Below the pieces are notes generated by a model. That model was given only the letters and a program-made list of their open reading frames with translations. It had not been told where the DNA came from and did no database searches. Position numbers and translations under genes: made by a program. DNA of 64,000 bases, taken from assembly GCF_041381155.1 (NCBI RefSeq), contig NC_091142.1, forward strand, positions 26,239,963 through 26,303,962, read 5' to 3'. The stretch comes from Argopecten irradians (taxonomy: Eukaryota; Mollusca; Bivalvia; Pectinida; Pectinidae). Positions 12,300 through 24,405 of this stretch are shown here, in pieces (positions within the stretch are counted from its first letter, which is position 1; every line of letters starts with the position of its first letter).

Positions 12300-13096
12300 A
12301 AACTTGCCTGTTAAAGTGTTAAACCACGATTACAGCTGGTCGACGTAAGTGTAAATGAAAGGCAGCTACTTTTCGAGAATCTTGACTAAAGTAATTCAAG
12401 TTCAGGAATTGAGCATATGACTCAAGCTGGGATAAAACTACGATGATTTTCGTGGGGATACCCAGAAAATGTGTCGCACACCACTTTACTAGCCATAGTA
12501 TTTACATAAATGTCGTTTGATAAGGTTATACATTTAACACGGCTGTCACTATCCAATAGGGACGATGATGTTAAATGCGTTAAATTGTCTATAGGTTACC
12601 GTTTAAATGAGTTTTCAAACTGTTCAACTGGAGTTCATGGACTGTTAACTATGGGTCCAGGTGTTGACGTGGTGATAAAAGGTAACAGTTTTACAAAATT
12701 TGGTGACAATATATCAGATCACCTGTCCGTTGTATGTGCAGGACAATCCTAATCCTGCTCAGTACCAGAGGAACCGCAGGTTTAGACATTTGGTTTATGT
12801 GTTTGCCTCAGAACAACGAGATTCAGAACTGTTACACTGTTGTGGAATGCATTTTCAAGTCGAAAATGTCTTCCAAAATACGCTGTATTAGTCGAAGAGT
12901 AGTATGATTCTGTATATATTTAATTAAACGTAACTTCTGTCATAGCATGGAAAGGAAAACCTTCCTCCGTGGAGTCAAGGGCGTTGCTTAATGGCAGTGA
13001 TAAGGCATTGGTCTACGAGAACGCGAATCAAAGGAGTGGACATGTTTATAGAATGAAGAATTATCTTTAGTAAAAAATGCTCAACCGCTGACGAAT
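12300..13096. other. Stretch without a recognised gene
   Basis: An 80-codon frame at 12,510-12,752 has plausible composition but no motif I can name and no splice context, so it is left unassigned. Confidence 0.35.
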
Positions 13097-13310
13097 AGTA
13101 TGTTTTCGCTATCAAAAAACAGGAGCAGACGAATTCATATTTTTCTTTGTTACAAAAATTATTTACTTTTCACCATTACCATCATTGGAAAGTTTGAGCT
13201 TCTTATTTCACTTCAAGATAAGATATTAAATCTAACAATTAATTGCGTACCGAAAAAAATCCGTTGCATTATGCCCTATATAGAATGAAGTACTCATTGC
13301 ACCCGTACCA
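13097..13310 (+). repeat. Dispersed repeat R1, copy 2 (unoccupied site)
   Basis: Matches 1690-2560 without the foldback insertion: the site reads through AAAGTTTGAGCTTC. It therefore acts as an internal empty-site control for the element at 1808-2422. Confidence 0.65.
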
Positions 13311-13371
13311 AAAGCCAAACAAATTATGCTATATGTATTTTGTGCTAATTGAGACACATATATACACCATT

Positions 13372-13930
13372 AAAAAGACAATTCAGAGAGGCTAAATCTG
13401 TTACATAACCACGAAGCAAAATATGACATGAATTATTTTTCAACATTCCTTATGAAGTACGTAACAAGAAATATTGACAAATTTCACGACATTGTTAAGT
13501 ACTTTGATTGATACCGTTGGAATTCCAAAACGTCGATCAATTCGATTAAGCAGGTACAACATGTACGCTGTACCCATACCCCGAGCCAAAGTCACGCATG
13601 TTAAACAAATGCAATACATAACCTATGAGGAGTTAATGAATAAATTATTTTCAGAAAAGAACATGCATACACTACTGTAAGATGTATTTGAGTAGTTCAA
13701 GAGAAAAATCAACACTGGCAAGGATCAGGGTTCGGCATACAGGACATCCGACCCCTATAAGTAAAGACGGAGAGTTTGATCACTATACATACATTTCACT
13801 ACAGTGGGTTTTTCTGGCATATCACATTAAAACTAATTTCTAAAAAAGTAATTTAATTTCTATTAGAACTGATTTGTTTCCGAAATATGTGCAAATTTTA
13901 ATGTACTCTTAGACTGAATTGTCCCTTTAA
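13372..13930. mobile_element. Short inverted-repeat element (MITE-like)
   Basis: The left end has AGACAATTCAG near 13,377; the right end reads CTGAATTGTCCCTTTAA at 13,914-13,930, which is its complement. The interior includes a 68-codon frame at 13,474-13,680 with no recognised domain. Confidence 0.45.
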
Positions 13931-14004
13931 ACATCAGTTATTGTTCAAATGATGAACATATTTTTTATGCTCTGTCGGCGATGGAGCATCTTTAACACCT
14001 TTCC

Positions 14005-14335
14005 TCGTCTGGCATACCTGCATCCTTTATTGAAAATGGAACAATGACAATAGGCGAAGCTCTTTAGCAACTATCTCTGATATTTATTATTTTTTAGTCG
14101 CAGAAAATCGGTCATGGACATCTCAGTAAGGGGTCTCATTAACGACAAACATACAGAGACATTATCGATGATAGGAAATGTGCCTTTATTAGTGAGACGA
14201 TCGATGGGAGAATGGGAAAAGATAAATAAGTACGGGATATTCCACATTGACCCGTAGAAATTGACTGATATGACAAGACCATAACAATGCGAGATACAAT
14301 GGTGCGATCCATCATCTTTGGCAGCACAGAATTCC
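14005..14335. repeat. Dispersed repeat R2, copy 2
   Basis: Collinear with 9,653-9,960. A 140-codon minus frame crosses it (14,071-14,493), but the other copy does not keep that frame, so it is not treated as a gene. Confidence 0.5.
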
Positions 14336-14339
14336 TTTG

Positions 14340-15300
14340 TCCTAACTGTCTCGATTTGAATATCTTTATTCTTGTTTTCTATTCCTTTAAAGCAATGGTC
14401 ATGTATAGGACTTGTAATATTTAGGAGGTGACAAAAGTTTGAGTACAGGTAGAAAAACATCGATCCACGATCAGTACCTGGCCACAGCTTCATATCGTAG
14501 CTCTAGCACGCAACCCGGAAATAGAAGGGTATTGGCGGTATGTCACGATGTATACATAATTTAGCCGACCGGTCCCATCACCCGTAACGACAACTTTATA
14601 TTCTGGCAAACTCAATTAACTCGTACAAAATTTTAAATAAATATACAGAAAAATGAGGATACACATTAGGCAAATAAAACCGAGATCCTTTGATATGATT
14701 TTACGGAATATAAAACAAAAACAAACATCCTAGACTCGAAAATGGAGTTGCATGCTGCAGTTATATTGTTTCCAGTCCACAATATGTACTTGCAGTAGCA
14801 AAGGTCACTGAGAAAACCTACATAAATCAATTTACAAATGAAGTGACGTAAATCCTGGAGCAGGTGTGTTCGCTCAGTTTCCTCAATATTTGACAACTTA
14901 ACATAAACATGTCATGTCGGTGTGAAATACTGTTAAGATTCTCAGAGCACAAACATTACAATTATCACTGACACCGTTAGAGACAGCACAAAATCAGAAC
15001 AATAATCTTATTTCGTCTTTGCGTTTTTCTGAGTTACCTCCCCTGTGCGATTATAAATTGGTTATGTCATTATTTTGTGAGCGAATTTCTTGTCTTTTTC
15101 TTTGGAAAGTATTATGTATTTGCATATTACAGCAAGAGTTATCTACTCCTGATAGTGAATTCATGTATTTGGGAACGTAACGTCAGTCGGAGAAAAACCA
15201 CGTAAATTGCTCTCACATAATAATGACGTCACAATGGATACCAGCCCGTAAGGGAGGTAAACCTATAATATGCAAAGAAGGAATGACTTTACGCCCGCCA
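14340..15300. other. Non-coding stretch, no gene seen
   Basis: Contains TTACCTCCC (about 15,035) and GGGAGGTAA (about 15,252) in inverted arrangement, perhaps an older relative of the element just downstream. Confidence 0.35.
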
Positions 15301-15308
15301 ACACATAG

Positions 15309-15615
15309 TGTCACAATCAGTATCTACCCGTAAGGGCAGATAACTCTGGTATACGCTAATAAAGAATAGATATGAGAAAACTCCAAATAAAAAGAACAAA
15401 TCGTGGCTAAAACCAGTGGCCAACTAATGAAAAGGTTTGGTGGCAGTGGAGATATGACCTATCTGGTTCACCTCTTGATACAGAAACAGGACTGCAGCTA
15501 CCTTAACACAGTCGAAAACAGAGAGAAATCAAGCATCCAAATATACATGTACTTACATTGATCCAACTTTGGTATTTAAATAGTTATCTGCCCTTACGGG
15601 TAGGTCCTGATTGTT
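15309..15615. mobile_element. Inverted-repeat element (MITE-like)
   Basis: Ends pair over about 40 bp around the core ACCCGTAAGGGCAGATAACT (15,325-15,344) and its complement (15,582-15,601). The interior of about 230 bp has no coding signal. A partial word CCCGTAAGGGAGGTAA at 15,246 is related. Confidence 0.55.
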
Positions 15616-15974
15616 TCGTCATGTTATTACGTCTTACTTATCAGAGAGTCAAAAACGACGTTCTTTTTTCTCACAAAGGCCTAATGATGTCATATTTGAT
15701 ACTTCCATACGTATAAGACGAGATATTAGTTTGGATCATTTTGATGATTGAATCATGAAGCCATTTCGTGTCACATCTTCGATATCTTTGTGTTTACTAT
15801 CCATCCCATGGACTATGGCATAGCAAAACTGAAGACTCTGTGTGCGACAACAGATCAAATACATATATGTAGCTAGTTTGATCCTTTGATATACAAAAAA
15901 ATGTACATCAAAAGAATCGATAACGGTAGACTAGATATCGATATATGGCTTTGAAGTTGGGCGTCACCTGTAGG

Positions 15975-16095
15975 CCTGTGATTGGTTAGGGATATTTTCT
16001 CTACTGAAAAGCCATCATTTTTGTTATGATATAGTTAAGGGTTGGGTACAATGACAGTGATAGTAACCCCTGGAAAATCGAGGATGTTCGTGTCA
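15975..16095. repeat. Dispersed repeat R4, copy 1
   Basis: GACAGTGATAGTAACCCCTGG followed by AAATCGAG matches GACAGTGATTGTAATCCCTGG with AATATCGAG at 25,828-25,857. Short and non-coding. Confidence 0.45.
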
Positions 16096-16807
16096 TGGTC
16101 CGTCAAGAAGTATTAAACAACGCAAGCAAACTTTTACCATGTGGATTTTTAACGATCTAGTAATGTTCTACTATAAAGAAACCAAGCAACGGTAGATAAT
16201 AAAATTTCCATGAAGGAGCTATGAAAACTACAAGAGATAGCCGTGACCATAAACATGTACTTACATTCTACTTTCAGTTTCCCGTTTGATCTATGTTTCC
16301 GCCGCGTCACTGACAATGCATACAATGTATACTTACGCTTATACATAACGATCAAATAAAAAAGTTGTGCGGTCTATGTGTGTTTTTTTTTTTTTTTAAG
16401 CTGTGCGGTCTATGATTTTTTTATAATTTCACTGCAGTCCTTCTTTGTACAGACTATGAACTTCAATCGCTTATTATGCATCAATATTTTCATTTTACCA
16501 CTGCAACTCCCATTACTCTAATGATAATCATTATCTGCATTATGAGCCAATAAATGCAGCCTAGACTTGGTGTAGTAATATCTGCATAAATGAATGTGAG
16601 TCTTGTTTACTGACACCATGTTAGTCCGCGCGGGAAAATTGACATTATAGTTGAATGAACCATTTTGGTTATGAAACTTATGATTTTTTTAAATGTCAGG
16701 ATAATTGAAAGTAAACGGAAAAGCTATTGAAAAACATTGAAATTTTGTTATTTTTCCAATTTTTATAGGGACTACTTTTTATCCAATTTTAACTTAGCTG
16801 TTGGTGT

Positions 16808-17755
16808 TAAAGGTTGTATTCTTCTAAGATAAAATCTATCAATATCTTTAGCAAGTTGCCAGTTGCAAATTCTGTCAAAAAATTACATTTCTATTTTTAG
16901 TAGATTTTTTTATACGGGGACTTTAAGAAATGGTCCATTTGGCGGCCATTTTGAAATTGTGTCTTTTTTCGCTTTGAATAGCGCCACAGTTTTACCATTT
17001 TTTACTGAAATTGTTTTTACGTAAATCATCACTGCGCCAGTATTTTTAGCTGTATCGAACTAATTTTTGCTGTAAATCGTTACTGGGTTCGTGGTAATTA
17101 AAATATTGAGCATTAATGTGTGAAATGATACACTTTTGTCACTTTATTTTGACATTTAATGGTAATTTGGGCACTTTTATTTTTTACCCCAAAATACTGA
17201 AAAATAACAAATATTCAAATGGGGCAAAAAAGTAAGCACACGGACCCCTTATTTTTCTGCCTGATTTAGAAAGAACAACCCTTTCCCTGTTGATATGCAA
17301 AATATGAACAAAAGTTTAATACCAGAACTTTTTCTATAAAGGGTTAAATTTGGCAAAAATGGCTGAAAATGGTGCATTTTTTAGCTCAAAATTAAGGGGT
17401 AGGGGTAGCATATGTTGTTATTCTGAGAAAAAATATTAGTCTTATTAATCAAAACTGGTATGTTTTTAAAGAAGACTACTGGAAAATAAATTCTACAAAC
17501 ATCCATACATATCAAACACCTCGATAGGAAATTATGACTTTAATCTCATGTGTATATGGTCAAAACCGCAAAATTCCCATAAAATCCAATATTTTGTCAA
17601 CTAGGTATCTTTGAGTGACAATATCTCAAAAACGAGCACACGGACATATGTTTTTTCTTCCATTTTCGTTTATAACATGAACTCATATTTCCAAAAATCT
17701 ATATGAGAAAAAAAGTTTAAGAAAATTTTGACTTCTCAGAGGAGTACATCCTTAA
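16808..17755. mobile_element. Non-autonomous element with about 25-bp inverted ends
   Basis: The left end AGGTTGTATTCTTCTAAGA (from 16,811) pairs with the right end, whose complement is AGGATGTACTCCTCTGAGA (ending about 17,752). TTAA words flank both ends. About 940 bp of AT-rich interior has no transposase. Confidence 0.55.
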
Positions 17756-17835
17756 ATGGCTGGAGCGGGAAATTCAAATGTTTACTCGCATCTAAATTAT
17801 GTATTACTTTGGACTAGAAATTAAAATGTAAATAT

Positions 17836-17961
17836 AACAATTAAAGGATTGTTAGATTGCATTTATTGGAAATATAATTTCCAATAAAAGGATTGTTAGA
17901 TTGCATTTATTGGAAATATAATTTCCAATAAATACAATCTAACAATCCTTTAATTGTTAAT
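17836..17961. repeat. Palindrome with internal half-duplication
   Basis: A hairpin of the type AAAGGATTGTTAGATTG ... CAATCTAACAATCCTTT with central GGAAATATAATTTCC. The left arm and loop are present twice in tandem (about 17,842-17,886 and 17,887-17,931) before the single right arm. Confidence 0.7.
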
Positions 17962-18017
17962 TATTATTGTGACGTCACAATTGTCGTGCTAGCTATCGCG
18001 GAAAACGGCTGTTCAAA

Positions 18018-18122
18018 TGTTTCAACATAAAATTGTACCCAAATGTAAATATAAGCATTGAACGTCATTCAGTTGACAATATGAATGCCAACTGGAGAGA
18101 GGCATATCCAACATGAATGGCG
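18018..18122. repeat. Dispersed hairpin repeat R3, copy 2
   Basis: Matches 9,104-9,220, including the GTAAATATAAGCATT word and the ATGAATGCCAACTG arm. Confidence 0.5.
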
Positions 18123-18689
18123 TTCAATACCTAAATATTCCATCTTAAAAACACAGCCATCCAAAAGCTGGAGATACACGTTTGGTTCTAATGGTAGTGT
18201 TAATACTACCAATATAGCAATGAAACAGCAATAAATCTGCGTTGTTATGTTCCCTTTCGTACGACAAATCAGAGTTTGGTTTTTGGTTATGTAATTGTCG
18301 ACATTTCAAAACCATCGTGCCAAAGCCGTTTACGAGAAATTTCAATCAACATACATCATGCCACAGCCTTTTTACGAGAGTGAGTTCGTTCTATACACTG
18401 TATATGTTCTAATGTAATGGTGGGCATTTCAAATTCGTGGCAATCCAACTTTACGAGAGACAGCTATATGTAGTATCTACTGTCGCCCCCGCAGTAACGA
18501 ACATGCTCTTTATGTTCGGCACATATATGGCAAACCCAAGTCGTCATCAAACACAACCATCTGACGTAAAAATATTTGATAAAAAGTCTTAAATAAAAAT
18601 CATAAATGCCATCTTTGTTCGATATTTCGGCACGTGGTTAGGTGTACACAAGGTATGAGTTAAATACTTAACTCACGATAACAGATCTA

Positions 18690-18740
18690 GAGCGGAGTTC
18701 GAACTCGTGAAATTCAACCGAACACTATGAGCTACAATAT
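18690..18740 (-). repeat. tRNA-like relic
   Basis: On the minus strand GTAGCTCATAGTGTTCGG resembles an A box and GAGTTCGAACTCC a B box, spaced more closely than in a real tRNA. Probably a worn SINE head. Confidence 0.35.
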
Positions 18741-19229
18741 AATATTAATGTACCTGATAGCGAGACGATCCAGCATTGCTGACAGATGCACAGACTATCA
18801 TCGGTACAACGGAAAAAGCTACAATCGAAGCGACAGCTCAAAAATACAGCATGACAGGGGGTGATTCAGTAATTGATTTTAATGATAAATACCGTATAAT
18901 TTTGCAGACTGTATCCTGGACATTCGAATTAAATTAAATGTAAAACTTGTGGAATTCAAATACGTCTTTATTGAATTATCTGTGAAGATATATGGTGTGT
19001 AACTGCTAAAAAGTTACATTACTCACATATTTTTGTTTATTTTGAAATCATGATATCGTTATGACCAAAATCATCTTTCTTATACAAAGGGAAATATAAA
19101 TTCATAATCATTAAAGAGGCTCCACAGCCGCCAGAGTATAAATGATTCCCATCAGTTGAGCAATAATTGGTGTTCAAACGTGTATATATATATATGTATA
19201 ATTAACACAAAAAGTAATTTCAAATATTT

Positions 19230-19475
19230 TCTTTTGTTTTGGTGCATGCACAATCAGTACTGCATTCCATATAGGACATACATTGTAGTGCCAGGGAATT
19301 TTTTCGGGATACAATGAATTATTTTCAATATTTTTATCTTTAAGTAAAATTAGAAGCACAAACTTTTCAGAGACGGTAGTTGTGTAAAGTAAGTAACTTT
19401 TGTGACTGAAGAAAAAATACGAAATCGTCTGCTCCTGTTTTTGATAGAGAAAAAACCCATTTGTCAGCGGTGGTA
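19230..19475 (-). repeat. Dispersed repeat R1, copy 3 (unoccupied site)
   Basis: Reverse-complement match to 1690-2560 and 13,097-13,310. At the foldback insertion point it reads AAGTTTGTGCTTC, which supports AAGTTTGTG as the duplicated target. Confidence 0.6.
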
Positions 19476-19499
19476 ACCTGGGTTTCTTCAATAATATGT

Positions 19500-21400
19500 A
19501 GACATTCGTTTTTATAAGGAGACATCAGTGTATAGCTGACGAGATGTACGGATACTAGCTAAAAGTGTTATTGTGGTGTACGGAGTATAGCGTAATAGCA
19601 TCAATGATTTAATGCATATTTACCTCATCTAATCGATTATTTCGGCTTGTGTGCTGTATATGAACGATCCTGTTACACATGTATCCGGTAAAACGACAAA
19701 ACCAGTCAGTAGCTATAGAAATGCAGTCAAAACTGCTAACACGGCACCCATAATAGAAAATGAATTTAAGACAGTGTTTGTGTTCTAGATTATCATTTAA
19801 ATATAGAACATCTTTTCTGATTAGTTAATAAAATTGGTTTCAAATTGTGTTTGAACTATGGTATGCAGAGGTGAAACGATTTAATTTGTTATATAACGTA
19901 CATTATTGGCTCTCGGTGATAGCCGTACTGGGCATCGAAAGTCGTGTTTTGTGGCAGATTTTCCGGTAAAAGAGTATAACGCGTAAAATGTTGTATAATT
20001 TATAGTAATACGTGCGACTTAGTGCACATCAACTTTTGGAGAATGCCCTTATATTCATAGCCTTAATTAACTGATTGAACATGATGCTAGTTATTTTCAG
20101 CTGACCCTCTTAACAAGGCGGGGGTATAGTGCAGGTCGCTACAGCTCGTATCAGTTTAAATATTTCATTTTGCATCGGGTGTATATATGCGTACCGTTGA
20201 ATTCAGATATATGTTACCCGAATACCGTCTGTTTATTTTATCACCATAATGCAATCATGCAATCATGCAATCATGATAAGCGTACGAGTATATGTAAGTA
20301 AATTAAATCGCAGTAAGGAAATTAAAGTCGAAACGGACTATAAATGCCGCCAGGAGGAACCTGTCCCGCCGTGTCTCCGTTACAGCCCGTATCATTTAAG
20401 TACGTATTATTCGTTTGGAAGTCACAAATAAATATATCAAAAATTAAACCACCGATGAATTTCAGTATTTAAAAATACAGCAGACCTTTCTATTAATACC
20501 TAATACATTAATAGCTCCTAACAAATATACGGATGTATGTGCAATATTTTACACCTGGATTATAATTATATCATAACAAGGAATTATAAAACGGACTATA
20601 CATTACCAATTCGGTGGAGATTGAATGTTTGGAATGAAGGATATCCTGTTATTTCAACGAACTTTTTACATCAATATGTAAGTGTAGCAATAATATCTGA
20701 TCTATGGATTATGAGTGTGTTAGGCCTGTAGGCATCTTACATCTATAAGTACATTTCCAATTCTTAGTTTGTATGGCAAATAGATAAATCAGTCATAAAA
20801 TATATAAATTATGTGTTATGCCAGCCGAGAGCCTCGTGGCCTTTGACCTCTTGTTATTTATACTTACGCGATCTTGTAATTCCTCAGTACATGTATGTGT
20901 AACAGTGGAAATATTGTCTGACAATGATAGTACAGTGTAATCATAATTTTCTTATTAAAAGAGGTGTGAAGGAACCAGTCATGTGATGCTGTACATGTTG
21001 TTCTGACGATAGTATTGCGTTTCTACTGCATTACTTTTAATGTTATCATGAACGTATGTCGTTTTAACACAAGACGAACAAGCAAACTTCATTATTTTTG
21101 CTGATGGCAGAGTGACCATCGAGTTATAGGCTAATTCATTTTCCCTTAGCTAACTACTTTCAAGTGTATTTGTACATAAATATAAAGTTGAAACATTATA
21201 CCATGGTCTGGTATGACTAGTTTTTCCAAATCAATATGTTTTAAGATATCATTTAAAGCATGATGAAAATAAGTTATTTCACCAGGTTTGTCCAACACCT
21301 GACATTCAAAACCGACAGTTCATTTTCTTTTATTGGTGTATAAGTTCACATATTCTCCTACTGTATCCGTCCTCAGTCCCAGGTTTTTGTCACACTATCG
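19500..21400. other. Non-coding stretch, no gene seen
   Basis: A small triplication of CAATCATG at about 20,250-20,275. Otherwise no repeat or domain is recognised. Confidence 0.4.
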
Positions 21401-21417
21401 TTTACTAACCCCTGGGA

Positions 21418-22263
21418 TCATGGGCCGCATTTGCCGTTCTATCGTGGTATTGGACTTTTTCAGTTTCCTTTATAGTTTTGCACCGCAGCGCATCAGATTT
21501 TTTTTCCTGGTCCGCACTAGGCCGTTTGTATGTTGTTATGGCGTTGATAAGGTGACCAGTTTGTGCCATAATGAGATGTTCTGGTAAATTTTCATTAAAT
21601 AACCTTGCTGCTGTGGTTACACATAGTGAGTGCTTAGTGAACTAACCTTCATCGACAAGTTTATTATGACCAACAACAGAAAGCGTGAACCAAGACCCGT
21701 CAATACTTTTTTTCGTTGTAGGTTTAAAATAGAAGTTGTCAATACTTGACGACGGATGGAGCTTAGATATGCATTTCTCATATATGAGAACCAGACATCG
21801 TGCGGCCTGTGTTTTAAGCCGCCACGGTTAGTCTTGGAAACCGTTTCGGTATATTTCAGAAGACGTCGTCTCAATTTTAAATTTTGTTTCTACTAAGGTT
21901 GCGATGTTCCTCTCCCCCCACGAAGTCGGAAGTAAATTCCTATTACCCAGAACATCGTATTAAATAGCTTTTCAGGTGATTCGACACCACGGACATTATT
22001 TTCCCAAAGGTACTCCTCCTTTTCCTTAGAAATTGGATGAGCTGGCTTTTTTCATACCAATACTGCTTTGGTTTGATCTTTTAGGGAGTTATCAATACAG
22101 TTTTTAGGCATCGAAATACTTTATCATGAAAAAGCAACGCCAACCCCTGCATTTCAAGATGTCTTTGCAAAGCAGTGGCAAAACTGAAAATAGTGCCTGG
22201 AGGGTATTCTTGACAATTCTCTTTCTTAAAAGCTAGGAAAAATAACGACAATGCAAAGATCAA
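21418..22263 (-). pseudogene. Decayed Crypton-type tyrosine recombinase (DUF3504-like)
   Basis: Read on the minus strand from 22,263, the pieces follow the order of the DUF3504/Crypton-like tyrosine recombinases. First comes an N-terminal helical part (ENCQEYPPGTIFSF, HLEMQGLALLFHDKVF); then SPEKLFNTMFWVIGIYFRLR, GGEEHRNLS, KYTETVSKTNRGGLKHR, the VGHNKL box, KHSLCVTTAARLF, LPEHLIMAQTGH and TTYKRPS. The expected catalytic elements are Arg in RLRGG, the HSLR box (here HSLC), Arg/His near TGH and Tyr in TTY. Several frame changes and stops interrupt it, so it is dead. It could be a Crypton remnant or a copy derived from a host DUF3504 gene. No zinc-finger part is seen. Confidence 0.7.
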
Positions 22264-22380
22264 CTCAGAATTGTACGATGGCCGAAAACGGACTGACGAA
22301 ATTGTGTTACTAGTAACACGTTTTCGTCAGCAAAATTTGTACGTACATATTTTGTGCCAAAAAAAACCCTTTTTATAAGT

Positions 22381-23089
22381 ACGTTTTGTCAACAAAATTT
22401 GTACGTACATATTTTGTTGACGAAAACCTGTTGTTATGATAGTAGTAGATTTGTCTGTACATGAAATGTGTACATAACAAAAACGTGTTGTTTCTGAAAA
22501 TCTACAGAGTCCGTATGTGATTGATCGTTACACGATCATATGATGACTTTACCTGATAAAGGCTTTGAAAAACTAAAGAAAGCTTAAGTTTCCTTTCATC
22601 GTATTGTTGTTGTTGGTTTCAAATGCATGTGGTTTGATATATATTTAAACTTAATTCTGAAGGAAATCCGGATGGCTATAGTTATCATATTATCAAATAC
22701 ATATTCAAAGTTAATTACCTTCCTGCAACTGCGAAAACGCCATATTCATATGGTAAAAAATAGACACACTTTTCGTAATAGTAACCTGCCTATATTATAA
22801 TGCTTTTTTGCCTATAAATCAGCGAGAAATAGGTAGGGGACTCGAATTCATCTTGACCCCTAGAGTTTTGCTTTTGATGCCATGCCCTTATCAGTTAAAG
22901 TCACCATATGACCGGGTAAGAATCTATCACAGAAACAAAGGAATGCTGATTGGTATATAAATACACCAGCTTTCAAAACTACACGGTTTCGTCATGTACA
23001 CATTTCATGCACAGACAAATCTACTACTATCACAACAACATGTTTTCGTCAACAAAATATGTACGTACAAATGTTCTTGACGAAAACGT
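22381..23089. mobile_element. Non-autonomous element with about 100-bp inverted ends
   Basis: Left end 22,381-22,481 and right end 22,990-23,089 are inverted copies sharing TTTGTACGTACATATTTTGT and TAGTAGTAGATTTGTCTGT. The interior of about 500 bp is non-coding. A further partial copy of the end lies just outside at about 22,315-22,362, suggesting a nested or tandem end. Confidence 0.7.
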
Positions 23090-23239
23090 TCTACTATAGC
23101 ATGCATATAACAATAGGATCGTAGAATTGTCCGTTTGTGAAAAATCTTCTTTAGGCTGTAGAATGTTGACTAATTGAAGCATGTCACACGACCTTTTTTT
23201 AGCACACCATCCCTCCATTTTTGGTAAGTATTTATTGTC

Positions 23240-23520
23240 CATTTGTTTTTCCTTGGAGTGTTTTTGGGGACAGCTGGCTGGACTTTTTCTTGGTATATGT
23301 AAGTAGCTAGGCTCACATAACTGAAACGTTCCGGAGGTGACCCAGTTGATTAATTAGATAAATGTTTATATTTAATAGAAATAAACTAAATGTTTTCTAA
23401 TTTAGATTTTGATTTATTGTACAATTTGCCTGGTAATTTGTAAGATGTGATAATTATTTAAATAAATGTATGCTGGCGTTACCATAAGATGAATCTAGAA
23501 TAGTATCGAAGAGAAAAGGT
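23240..23520. other. No feature seen
   Basis: AT-rich, with no coding signal or repeat recognised. Confidence 0.3.
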
Positions 23521-23530
23521 GTTCACCTAC

Positions 23531-23615
23531 CTTCGGGAGTCTGGTGTATTTTTCCATTGTCTTGGCATGGGTATGGTTCTGTTTCAACATCCACAGAATC
23601 ATCAGTGATAGGTGT
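23531..23615 (-). other. Weak candidate host exon
   Basis: One minus frame reads TPITDDSVDVETEPYPC and then QDNGKIHQTPE, an acidic Pro/Thr-rich composition unlike the surrounding AT-rich noise, and ends at a donor-like GAAG/GTAGGT. No good acceptor is visible and a stop lies just upstream. It could be a piece of an intracellular tail exon with the frame at 24.1-24.4 kb, but no family is recognised. Confidence 0.22.
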
Positions 23616-24133
23616 TTAAGGAAAATAACATGTCTTTTACAAAAGACAGTCCCTATTTTCCTATATATATATATCAACAACACGGCAATATAACATTCAG
23701 GTGATAGCAGGTTGGGCACATGTTTATTTATTGCTATTATAGTGAAAACAATCAGACCTACTAGTATACAAAACTGACGGAAAACAACATTTCTGGAGAT
23801 AAAATCCTTTTGATCAAACCGACTACTGGAACATGCAGTGGTTGTTTATAACGATCATTTAAACATATTGAAATCGGTGTGATCAGGTTGGATTAAGCTA
23901 ATTAATTTGATTATTGCTCTATTGTTTCGAATGAAAAGTGGTTGCATAGTGTTCAAATGTTTCAGTGGTCGCTTTTGCCAGCAAGCATTTAAATCTCCAG
24001 AAATGTTGTTTTTCGCCAGTATTGTATAAATAAACATGTACCCAACCTGGATATTGGGTTTATATATATTGCTTTTATAAGTCATTACTAAAGAGAATAA
24101 ACGACTTTTATTGATTAATATAATGTCATTGTA

Positions 24134-24367
24134 TTATAGATGAATTAGCAGGTAATCACCGTAAGGTGTAGCCATACCTTTATCATTGCGAACAGCGCCA
24201 ATCTCCGTGGGGCCTGCATTGTCAAGCATATCCGACACATCAACAGCAGTCGTTAAAGTGTATAAAACATTGCCTTTTTCTGAATCCGGTATTTCGGAAA
24301 ATGTATTTTGTGTTATGAAAATATCATCATTCTCTCTTTCTTGCATATAATCCTCATACATATCCAA
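24134..24367 (-). other. Candidate terminal exon, unknown protein
   Basis: A 77-codon frame, strongly hydrophilic and acidic (YMQERENDDIFITQ, SEIPDSEKGN, DVSDMLDNAGPTE, MATPYGDYLLIHL), ends in TAA. Composition and codon use look coding. The upstream part may be non-coding up to an acceptor near 24,345. Immediately upstream is another coding-looking run (MDADFAADIVLS, about 24,370-24,406) in a different frame. An intracellular tail of a receptor is possible, but that is a guess from composition. Confidence 0.33.
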
Positions 24368-24405
24368 ACATTAGCTAAGCACGATGTCCGCGGCGAAGTC
24401 GGCGT

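Noticed and set aside
12510-12752. 80-codon plus frame near the gag fossil
   Set aside because: Opposite strand to the fossil, no recognised motif and no conserved neighbour. Kept as unassigned.
14071-14493. 140-codon minus frame
   Set aside because: It crosses repeat R2, and the other R2 copy does not keep the frame.
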